Source: Hyperoodon ampullatus
Lineage: Eukaryota; Chordata; Mammalia; Artiodactyla; Ziphiidae
Direction: 5' to 3'
Length of the DNA: 64,000 bases
Assembly: GCA_949752795.1 (NCBI GenBank)
Contig: OX457064.1
Location: 40,854,368 to 40,918,367 of the forward strand
The notes under the pieces are model-generated. The model saw only the letters and a program-made list of their open reading frames with translations, was not told the origin of the DNA and made no database searches. The position numbers were made by a program, and so were the translations under genes. Each line of letters opens with the position of its first letter. Position 1 is the stretch's first letter. This document shows positions 56,130 through 64,000 of the stretch, in pieces.

Positions 56130-56702
56130 TGTTCATTGCAGCACTATTTACAATAGCCAGGACATGGAAGCAACCTAAGTGTCCATCGGCAGATGAATGG
56201 ATAACGAAGATGTGCCACATACATACAATGGAATATTACTCAGCCATAAAAAGAAACAAAATTGAGTTATCTGTGGTGAGGTGGATGGCCCTAGAGTCTG
56301 TCACACAGAGTGAAGTAAGTCAGAAAAACAAATACCGTATGCTAACACATATATATGGAATCTTAAAAAAAAAAAAAAAGGTTCTAAGAACCTAGGGGCA
56401 GGACAGGAATAAAGACGCAGACATAGAGAATGGACTGGAGGACACGGGGAGGGGGAAGGGTAAGCTGGGACGAAGTGAGAGAGTGGCATGGACATATATA
56501 CACTACCAAATGTAAAATAGATAGCTAGTGGGAAGCAGCCACATAGCACAGGGAGATCAGCTCGGTGCTTTGTGTCCACCTAGAGGGAAGAGATATGGGG
56601 ATGTATGTATATGTATAGCTGATTCACTGTGTTATACAGCAGAAACTAACACACCATTGTAAAGCAATTATACTCCAATAAAGATGTTAAAAAAAAAAAA
56701 AA
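56130..56702 (+). mobile_element. 5'-truncated young L1: ORF2 end plus 3' UTR
   Basis: ORF2p C terminus is open at 56129-56338 ([29 protein letters not shown]), followed by the complete L1 3' UTR ending CCAATAAAGATGTTAAAAAAAAAA. The target-site duplication does not follow this A tract. It appears 450 bases later, at 57157-57173, after a second A tract. Left copy TGAGCTGTACACACAG is at 56114-56129, right copy TGAGCTGTACAAAACAG. Confidence 0.92.
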
Positions 56703-57154
56703 GTAGCCTGAAGCCAACCTAAGAAAACATCTATTCCTGGGTTCCATGCCAGACTTAACTTAATCAGAATCTTTGGGAATGGACTCTAGGACCAGCATTT
56801 TAAATATGTATATCAGATCATCCCAATGCACTCCAAAGTTTAAAAACCACTACTCTACAACATGACAGTAAGGAAACAGCCAAGAGGAAAACATTTTAAA
56901 ACTATAGACATATAATTGATATAAAAATATTGAAAATAAATTAGGATTTTGATTTTTTCCTACATATTTTTATTTCCTAGGAGTGTACAAAGGATTTTAG
57001 ACTGTTTGTTTCCCCTTTCGAGTCTTAAACATTTTGAAATTAAAAATTAAATGTTAAAGATGTTAAGCGTATGAATGTCTATCAATTGAAAAGTTTCCCG
57101 AAGTTGCCAAATAATAAATGATCTCTATAATAGTAAGCGAAAAAAAAAAAAAAA
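56703..57154 (+). mobile_element. Apparent L1 3' transduction (flank carried by read-through)
   Basis: Between the L1 A tract and the second A tract (57140-57154) lie about 437 bases of non-L1 DNA. An AATAAA at 57113-57118 sits 22 bases before the second A tract, at the spacing expected for polyadenylation. The L1 target-site duplication closes after it. This is the layout of a transcript that read through the L1 poly(A) signal at its source locus and was polyadenylated downstream. The carried DNA includes a MER5-like piece. Confidence 0.7.
56735..56860 (+). repeat. MER5-like DNA transposon remnant (3' half)
   Basis: AATCAGAATCTTTGGG, AGCATTTTAAATATG, CCCAATGCACTCCAAAGTTTAAAAACCACTAC match the 3' half of MER5-type hAT elements. 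It is part of the transduced segment and was copied along with it. Confidence 0.55.
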
Positions 57155-57173
57155 GTTGAGCTGTACAAAACAG

Positions 57174-57508
57174 AGTATCAGTTGAGACTGGTAGGTTGAG
57201 AGAAGCAGGAGGTATTTACTGATTGGTTGTGGGCTCTTAGTAGAGATATTTTAACCATGGGGAAATGTTTCCTGTAGTTTTCCTTGGTCCATAAGTCTGT
57301 CATTGTGATATATGAGCTAATACCCATTAGAGGGCCCATCAAGCAGTTTCTCAATTGACTTAAAACCCATGGCAGTGATCTGAAAGCAGCCAATGGACAT
57401 GAGCCCGTTTTACCTATTCAACTCTATCATGCTGCCTTCAACCTGGGCAGATAAGAATGTAACTTTTCCCTCTTCAGGATTGGATCTTATTTACCACAGT
57501 TAGATATA
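57174..57508. other. Unassigned sequence flanking the L1
   Basis: Together with 55990-56113 this may be an old LTR that the L1 split, since AAGTTTATTTAG near 55989 looks like an antisense polyadenylation region. Weak evidence; no gene. Confidence 0.3.
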
Positions 57509-57523
57509 CTGACCAGCAGTTTA

Positions 57524-57856
57524 TTTATTTTTTTATTATTTATTTGTTTATTTGGCTGCTTTGGGTCTTAGTTGTGGCCTGCGGGATCTTTGTTGCAGCA
57601 TGTGGGATTTTTTGTTGCGGCATGCAGGCTCTTCGTTGCAGCACGTGGGCTCCAGAGCTCACGGGCTCAGGAGTTGCAGCGCATGGGCTCTCTAGTTGTG
57701 GTGCATGGGCTCCAGAGCACGCAGGCTCAGTACATGCAGTGTGCAGGCTTAAGTTGCCCTGCGGCATGTGGGATCTTAGTTCCCTGACCAGGGGTTGAAC
57801 CCGCGTCCCCTATATTGGAAGGCGGATTCTTAACCACTGGACCACCAGGGAAGTCT
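57524..57856 (-). mobile_element. CHR-1/Bov-tA-like long SINE, antisense
   Basis: Perfect 15-bp target-site duplication CTGACCAGCAGTTTA at 57509-57523 and 57857-57871. The body differs from the other long copies: B-box side reads GGGGTTGAACCCGCG and the 5' end reads CCACTGGACCACCAGGGAAG, so it belongs to a different subfamily. Confidence 0.9.
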
Positions 57857-57871
57857 CTGACCAGCAGTTTA

Positions 57872-58539
57872 AAAAAAAGTAAATTTTGGAGTAGACAGGA
57901 GAAAATACTATAGAACTATGGAAGGACATGAAAATAAGGATAAGTTGATTTTTAATATCATATATAATTAGGAATTATTGAAAGGTTTTAAGATGGAAAA
58001 CGATATATGCAAGTATTAGTGGAATGAATTTGGGAAACTATGAAAAAGGTAGTGAAGATATCAAACCCATAAATGGGGATTAGGCAAAGATTTTACAATA
58101 GATTTTTTAAATGGTAGACATTACAGAGTTCTGATATTAATTTTACTTGAGCAATACAGTAGTTGAAAATGGTTCTAAGGTCTTGAATCTAACTGACTGA
58201 ACAGTCAGTGTTAGCTCTTTTCTAAAGGGGAAAGTCAACTTGATCTGCTTTAGAGCCCCTGATTTTGAAGGACATATACACTGACACATCTGCCCTTCTC
58301 AGTTTCTCCTAGACCTTGTAAAGCAGAACATGAGTGATTTTGCATGCTCATTATAACATTACATAGTTTTGATTTACTGTGCAAGTGGTGAGACATTCAT
58401 TTCCACAATTCATCACTGTGGCCACTACAAAAAGACAGTGCATCCCATTCTGGAGTTAATCTGGTGACATGGCTTGACAAAGATGATTTTCAAACATATA
58501 AGGTAATTATGCTAAAGTCAGGATGACTTACTTAGGAGA
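57872..58539. other. Unassigned sequence
   Basis: No gene or clear repeat family recognised. Confidence 0.35.
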
Positions 58540-59080
58540 TGTTATGGTTACCTATTGTCCTGATAAACTGCCCTACAGGTTAGTGGGTGAGAAAAACAAC
58601 TACTTTAATATATATTCTGCTTTGGGGGTCAGGAATTCAGGTAGGGCTCATCTGGACAGTTCTTCTGCTCCCTGTGGAAATGATTTGGATCACTGGGTGG
58701 TATTCAGCTGTTGGCTGAGCTGAACTGGAGAGTCTGAGACTGTTTCACTTATATGCCTTACATCTTGGTGTGGATTGCTGGGGGGCTGGGCTCAGCTGGG
58801 CTTCTCTTCCTTTCTTTTGTCATGCAATGTTAGGGCCTCACCATATGATATCTCTAGCAAGGTAGTTGGACTACTTATGTGGACGTTTGGGGCTCCCAGA
58901 GACCACGGTGGAAGCTGCCCACATTCTTAAAAGCTAAGCCCAGAACTGGAATAGTTTCACTGTGCCAAACTCTATTGGTCAGTTGTCGTCGGCCAGCCCA
59001 TATTAAGGGGCAGGGTTGTGAGACCCCAATTCTTAATGGGAAGAGGGACAAAGCATTTGTGGTCATATTTAGTTGGCCAT
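58540..59080 (-). mobile_element. Old MaLR (MLT1-type) LTR, antisense
   Basis: GGGGGTCAGGAATTCAGGTAGGGC (58624), GGTATTCAGCTGTTGGCTGAGC (58699), TCACTTATATGCCTTAC (58745), CGGTGGAAGCTGCCC (58906) and CTATTGGTCAG (58972) follow the antisense landmarks of MLT1-like LTRs. The frames over 58875-59311 are by-products of this old LTR and its flank. Confidence 0.65.
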
Positions 59081-60422
59081 GGCAGAGTGAGAAGTTGTGT
59101 GAGGCCTCTACCCACTGCTGCTTCCAACCTGGCAGGTCCTCTCCCTGCACAAGCAGAGTCCACCTGCTCACCACCTTCTGACACATCAACCCTGAAGAAA
59201 CCAGTGATGCTAGAAAGGCCATCCTTAATGAGCAGTACCCATCCTGAAGCCTTTAGTATTTTCGGTGAAAATACATTATTTGACCTTATCATGGAAACAT
59301 GTAGCTTGTAAACAATGTAGAGTGCCCATATTTACCAACTCGCAAAACAACTAAATTGACTTATAATGTAGACAGTTGGAACTAATGGAAATGTCTGGGA
59401 TAGCAATATGTATTTAAATAGTATGTGAACTCTGCTTTTAATTTTTGTAGGTCAGATAACCAATATATATTTCAATTTTATTTAGATAACTTTTACCAAC
59501 CTCAATTTTAAAAAGAAATTGGATTCTTGAATGAGATTTTTTTTAAAACAGGCAACATTTTTTTGAATCTTTTTACTTAAAGATATCTCTAAATCTAGAA
59601 TCCTATATTGGGCAGTGTGCTCATTTAAACAAAATTGTATATATATATTATGTATATATAATATATATATGATGACTAATTGAAATAACAGGTAAATACC
59701 ATGTGTTCTTATTTTCAATCAACAATTCGTTAACAAGGACATTAGTTTAAATGACAAACATCTTAAAAACAATAAATTTAGAGTTGCTGGTTTGTAAACA
59801 TGTCACCAAGTTAAATTGTTCATTCTAACCTGTATAATTGAAAGTGAATCATAGTTAGAATACTGTTGTTATTTAAAGGCTGTCATTGCTTTCATTTTAA
59901 GAAACATGTGTTTTTATGAATTATCTATATTCATTGAACATAAAAATACCACAGATTAAAATATGAAGTCCAACTGGAATTGAAATACTTTCCTATTTTC
60001 ATAATTATTAGAGGTCTACATGCATATTTGTAGTACTATATACTTCTTCCCTGTGTATGAGAAAATAATCTCTCTCTTGCATACATCCTATAGTTACTCA
60101 ATTTTCAGAAAATGATTATGAGAGAAACATTTTCAACAACTTTTTTCAAGTTAAGTGGTAAAAAGATAAGTTATATATATGTGGTCTTTAAAATAAATGT
60201 TGTATACAGATTATCATTTATCCTCTGGCATAGATGTTATAAAGAAAAAAATAGAAGTTTCTGATAAATAGTCACAGAAATTCACCATTTTTACTACAAT
60301 CTTTGGGTAGATGGTACACTTATTCAAAAATGTATTTGTTTATCTTACCAGTTAGATATGAAACAGCTGTGTATCTACCACTGTTTCTCAAACTAATTAA
60401 ATAGAATTAGTGTTAGTATTTA
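59081..60422. other. AT-rich sequence, no gene seen
   Basis: Includes an ATATAT-rich run at 59638-59670. Nothing else recognised. Confidence 0.4.
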
Positions 60423-60476
60423 ATGAGATTTATACATCCCCTTAATTCACTTGATAAACATTAATTGAGCTCCTAC
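60423..60476. repeat. 54-bp perfect direct repeat, copy 1
   Basis: Identical over 54 bases to 61092-61145 and in the same orientation. It begins ATGAGATTTATACATCCCC and ends TTGAGCTCCTAC. The flanking sequences of the two copies differ. Confidence 0.95.
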
Positions 60477-61091
60477 TCTTATCAGTCTCTTCTAGGAGTA
60501 TAATGATGAACAAGACAGAGTTAACCCCCATTGTCCCGAAGCTCATATTGTTCTAGAGGGAGCAGACAATAAAATAATAAATAAAATAAATACATATAAT
60601 TTGAGAGAGTAATTAGTGCCATAAAATTTAACTCAGGCAAAAAGAGAGAGAAAGCTAGGTAGGGGGGCAGTGACCCTGTTTTAGATCATGTGGTCAATCA
60701 AGTCCTTTATGGAGGTGACATTTGACAGTGCTATATACATGGAGAGAGTGGACTATGCATGATCCTGCCCTCCCCCAGTATTCTATCTCTCCTTCCCTGC
60801 CTAAGTTCTTTAATGGCACTAATTAATATCATATATCTATAAATATATATCATAATATTGTATATAAAATGATTTTATTGTCTGCTCCCTTGAAGAGAAT
60901 GTGAACTTCAAACCTTAAGGATGGCGGATGCTAAGTCAGTCTTATCCATCATTATATTTCTAGAGGGAGTGTTATAAATATATCTAGTTCTATAGATGAG
61001 GCAGCAAGGACTCTTTAGTGATCAGGTGTCTTAACCAAAATCATACAACCTAGTAAATAGGATGAGGAGGTAGAACGAAGAAAGTGAACAC
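60477..61091. other. L2/MIR-derived and unassigned sequence between the direct repeats
   Basis: CTCCTTCCCTGCCTAAG with CTCCCTTGAAGAGAATGTGAAC is L2-like (60780-60920). TGAGGCAGCAAGGACTCTTTAG with CAAAATCATACAACC is MIR-like (60996-61060). No gene. Confidence 0.4.
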
Positions 61092-61145
61092 ATGAGATTT
61101 ATACATCCCCTTAATTCACTTGATAAACATTAATTGAGCTCCTAC
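61092..61145. repeat. 54-bp perfect direct repeat, copy 2
   Basis: Second copy of the repeat at 60423-60476; it runs on into a MIR/L2-group remnant (ATGTGCCAGACATCATGG, 61164). Confidence 0.95.
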
Positions 61146-61224
61146 ATTGAGCTGAGTGTTAATATGTGCCAGACATCATGGTGGGTACTTTATGTGTATT
61201 ATCTAATTTAATCCTTAAAGCAAC
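61146..61224 (+). repeat. MIR-like remnant, left part
   Basis: GTGCCAGACATCATGGTGGG and TTATCTAATTTAATCC lie just before an LTR insertion. The right part (GGTTAGGTAACTTGTCCAATGTCAC) resumes at about 61700. Confidence 0.55.
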
Positions 61225-61689
61225 TGTTGTAGGCTGAATGTTGGCCTCCAAAATATCCACATCCTAATCCTCAGAACTTGTAAATGATACCTGATAACAA
61301 AAAGAGACCTTATACATGTGATTTAGCTAAGGTTCTTAAGAGAAGGAGACTAAGTTGGATCATCCAGATGGGCTGTAGTCTGTCTTTTAAGGGGTCGTAA
61401 AAGACGGAAGCAGGAGATCAGAGAGGAGGCAGATACTACTTCGGAAACAAGAGGTTGCAGTGATGTGAGGCCAATGAATGCAGCTGACCTCTAGAAGCTA
61501 GAAAAGGCAAACAAATGAATACTCCCCTAGAGCCTCTAGAAGGAACAAACCCTGTCAACACCATGACTTTAGCCCAGGGAAAATGATTTGAGACTTCTGG
61601 CCTCCAAAGCTGTAAGAGAATAACTTTGCATTGTTTTAAGCCACCAAATTTGTGGTAGTTTCTTATAGCGCTCCTAGGACATTAATACA
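61225..61689 (+). mobile_element. MLT1-type solo LTR
   Basis: Starts TGTTGTAGGCTGAATG and ends GGACATTAATACA, so it has TG...CA ends. The interior shows GACCTCTAGAAGCTAG and AAAGCTGTAAGAGAATAAC followed by GTTTTAAGCCACC. A 5-bp duplication GCAAC/GCAGC (61220-61224, 61690-61694) is consistent with LTR-element integration. It splits a MIR, so it is younger than that MIR. Confidence 0.75.
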
Positions 61690-61790
61690 GCAGCCCAGCT
61701 GGGGAACTCAGGTAAAGGTTAGGTAACTTGTCCAATGTCACAACACCTCGGTAACAGAAAGTTAAGTGTTCTATTTCTGTGCTCTCAGAT
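61690..61790 (+). repeat. MIR-like remnant, right part
   Basis: CAGGTAAAGGTTAGGTAACTTGTCC and GTCACAACACC continue the MIR interrupted by the LTR. Confidence 0.55.
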
Positions 61791-62236
61791 GGTGTTCCAG
61801 AGTTTATCATTGTAGGCAGAAATTGCTCCCCTGTTTTAGAGTGTCAAGTAGTTACAAGTAGTTCTTACAGTACTTAAAAAAAGGTGGCACAGTAAGTGTT
61901 TGGTTTGGTTTTGCTGGGGTTTTTTGATGGGAAAATATTTATTCGTTGTAGGTTTTCACAAACTCAGCATCAAATACACTTCTTCCATAGCAGAGACCAC
62001 CTGATCCGGCAGCCCAGCAGCCCTTCATGAATTAGACCTCCAACAGCCCTCGTCCACCCAGAAGTGCTCGGCTTTCTTCTCTGCAAAACGGACCTAACAC
62101 TTTCAACAAGGTAATTCTAACAAGGTTGTGCAGCAATAACGGTGCTTACTGGGGTATGAGATCATTCCAAAGTCTAGTACTGTAGGCTTAGAATGATTGA
62201 GTATCAGTATTAGTGGGGTGAAATAGCTGAAAATTC
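61791..62236. other. Unassigned sequence with a possible exon-like segment
   Basis: CTTCTTCCATAG before 61991 and CAAG|GTAATT after 62110 form an acceptor-donor pair around a 120-base segment. All three frames of the segment contain stops, so any exon would be non-coding or untranslated. Weak. Confidence 0.25.
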
Positions 62237-62253
62237 TGTGACGATAATTCTTT

Positions 62254-62495
62254 TTTTTTTTTTTAACATCGTTATTGGAGTATAATTTCTTTACAATGGT
62301 GTGTTAGTTTCTGCTGTATAACAAAGTGAATCAGCTATACATATACATATATCCCCATATCTCCTCCCTCTTGCATCTCCCTCCCACCCTCCCTATCCCA
62401 CCCCTCTAGGTGGTCACAAAGCACCGAGCTGATCTCCCTGTGCTATGTGGCTGCTTCCCACTAGCTATCTGTTTTACATTTGGTAGTGTATATAA
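62254..62495 (-). mobile_element. Severely 5'-truncated young L1, antisense (3' UTR only)
   Basis: T tract, then GGAGTATAATTTCTTTACAATGG, CCATATCTCCTCCCTCTTGC and GGTGGTCACAAAGCACCGAGC, to GTTTTACATTTGGTAGTG. Target-site duplication CTGTGACGATAATTCTT (62237-62253) and a TGTGACAATAATGCTTT match at about 62496-62512. Confidence 0.92.
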
Positions 62496-62512
62496 TGTGA
62501 CAATAATGCTTT

Positions 62513-62684
62513 AGAGGAGGCCATCAAGCAGATGCACAGCACCCAGTCCTCTTTTCTGGAGGTAAGTGAGGGCAGTGACCGTAGTCCATGTGGCTTATTT
62601 TTGATGTGTCATCCTCAAATCAGATCCCTTGTCTTAAATGGACTTGCTTCCCCTCTGACCCTTCCTTGTTGCTTTGATAAAATA
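62513..62684. other. Short unassigned interval
   Basis: No gene or repeat recognised. Confidence 0.3.
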
Positions 62685-62694
62685 GAAGGCGCTG

Positions 62695-62904
62695 GGCTTC
62701 CCTGGTGGCGCAGTGGTTGAGAGTCCGCCTGCTGATGCAGGGGACATGGGTTCGTGCCCTGGTCTGGGAAGATCCCACATGCCGCGGAGCGGCTGGACCC
62801 ATGAGCCATGGACGCTGAACCTGTGCGTCCGGAGCCTGTGCTCCACAACGGGAGAGGCCATAGCAGTGAGAGGCCCGCGTACTGCAAAAAAAAAAAAAAA
62901 AAAA
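62695..62904 (+). mobile_element. CHR-2-type SINE
   Basis: Exact 10-bp target-site duplication GAAGGCGCTG at 62685-62694 and 62907-62916. A box and B box present, long A tail. Confidence 0.93.
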
Positions 62905-62997
62905 TTGAAGGCGCTGTGCCATGTGCTTCTTCATATTCGCTTAACAGGGTTCTGTTGACCTTCACGCTCACATCCCATTCAGCCTAAATAAGGTCTA

Positions 62998-63227
62998 GGG
63001 CTTCCCTGGTGGCGCAGTGGTTGAGAGTCCGCCTGCCGATGCAGGGGACATGGGTTCGTGCCCCGGTCCGGGAAGATCCCACATGCCGCGGAGCGGCTGG
63101 GCCCTTGAGCCATGACCGCTGAGCCTGCGCGTCCGGAGCCTGTGCTCCGCAACAGGAGAGGCCACAACAGTGAGAGGCCTGCGTACTGCAAAAAACAAAC
63201 AAACAAACAAAGAAAAAAAAAAAACAA
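62998..63227 (+). mobile_element. CHR-2-type SINE
   Basis: Same orientation as the preceding copy, 93 bases on. The tail is interrupted by C residues (AAACAAACAAAC). Exact target-site duplication CTAAATAAGGTCTA at 62984-62997 and 63228-63241. Confidence 0.95.
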
Positions 63228-63241
63228 CTAAATAAGGTCTA

Positions 63242-64000
63242 GAAGAGTTTATGGAGACAGGGAATTCATCTGGGTTGTTGAGCTGGGAGCTCAGAAGAGA
63301 ATACTGGGACATGGAGACTTTTTCCCTCCCAAGGTAAGGTGACCTAAGAAAAGCGTACAGAGACTGGCCGTGTCTTTAAGAAAAGTATAGACTACAGCAC
63401 ACCATGGTTGAATGCTTTAAGAGGCATAGAACCTCAGCGTCATCTTGCAACTTCCCTTGTAGTTGAACGTGAGACATTGCTTAATTGAATCCGGGCAGAG
63501 GGGAAGCATTCATGTACATGAAGACTTAGGCCTGTTTATTGCCTGGAGTCTTCTGTGGGTAGGAGAAAGGGTAGAACAGTCCGCCATTGCAGAGAGACCT
63601 GAGGGGGTGAAGTGGCTTGCATTCCTGCTGTTGGAAATGACAAGAATTCATAGGCCAATGCATGCAGAATAGGGTAGCCCAGCTCGAGTCTTCTTAAATG
63701 TGCCCCGTGAAAGAGGGAAGCTGCCAACAAGAGTCCCCAGACCCTAGCATCCACACTACAATCCTATGCATTGTGGAAATCCCCCCCCGCAGGCCCTCTG
63801 AAAAATCCACACATATGCCCTAAGAGAGCAAACATATAGGAATGCTGTCATGAAAGACAACAAAGGCCTGACTACAAAAATATGAGGAAAGACTGTTGCC
63901 CCTCTTCCTCCAATTTCCCCTTTCTCACCTCAGTACAAGAGGAAGCAGAAAAGGAAGGAGCAGAAGGATGAAGGAAAGTGAAAGATAAGTAAAAATGCCC
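63242..64000. other. Unassigned sequence to the window edge
   Basis: Contains a consensus-like splice donor CCAAG|GTAAGG at 63334 and a run of eight C residues near 63781. Short overlapping frames (63463-63672 and minus 63536-63754) carry no motif. Confidence 0.35.

Noticed and set aside
58875..59311. Overlapping frames of 97-115 codons on both strands as a gene
   Set aside because: They coincide with an old MLT1-type LTR and its flank and have no coding signature; opposite-strand overlap of this kind is typical of chance frames.

Overview
The window reads as nuclear DNA of a cetacean (whale or dolphin), most likely intergenic or deep-intronic. The main clue is repeat content. More than a dozen copies of a short tRNA-derived SINE open with GGGCTTCCCTGGTGGCGCAG and end in poly(A). 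Several copies of a longer relative, open with GACTTCCCTGGTGGTGCAG, are also present. I take these as the CHR-2-type and CHR-1-type SINEs known from Cetacea, hippos and ruminants. The L1 copies also have a cetartiodactyl-type 3' UTR that ends close to CCAATAAAGATGTTAAA. Species assignment is inference; no repeat database was searched.

I recognise no intact host protein-coding gene, rRNA or tRNA. Nearly all long open frames lie inside SINEs (the same peptides recur wherever a CHR-2 copy occurs) or L1 remnants. The only gene-like host sequence is a decayed, polyadenylated retrocopy at about 3118-5062, whose parent I cannot name.

Layout. 1-2.7 kb: old L1 and a MIR. 3.1-5.1 kb: retro-pseudogene split by a SINE. 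5.6-10.7 kb: nest of L1 pieces (one with an inverted 5' part) carrying four SINEs. 12-13.5 kb: L2 split by a long SINE, then an MLT1-type LTR. 16.7-18.7 kb: two related LTR-like blocks flanking degenerate sequence. 19.5-20.1 kb: microsatellite and a long SINE. 20.84-25.08 kb: an L1 with both natural ends and exact target-site duplications but lacking ORF1 and half of ORF2. 25.7-27.7 kb: antisense L1 between roughly 63-bp duplications. 30.5-37 kb: old repeats with CHR SINEs, including an inverted SINE pair. 40.4-41 kb: MLT1-type LTR split by a SINE. 42.6-45.2 kb: two L2 copies and an ERV-type LTR. 45.2-47.4 kb: a repeat-free block with promoter- or enhancer-like motifs. 47.4-50.3 kb: two L1 copies. 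52.5-57.9 kb: SINEs and an L1 with an apparent 3' transduction. 58.5-62.5 kb: MLT1-type LTRs, MIR, an L1 tail. 62.7-63.2 kb: two CHR-2 copies in tandem. Between these lie unique stretches in which I see no gene.

The genes do not form a pathway. The biology here is retrotransposition history: nested insertions, target-site duplications, inversion, internal deletion and transduction. I found no evidence for a new biological system. The best leads are the 3'-transducing L1, the two-ended internally deleted L1, the repeat-free motif-rich block and a perfect 54-bp direct repeat. Repeat names and edges are by eye; an edge without a stated target-site duplication may be off by tens of bases.
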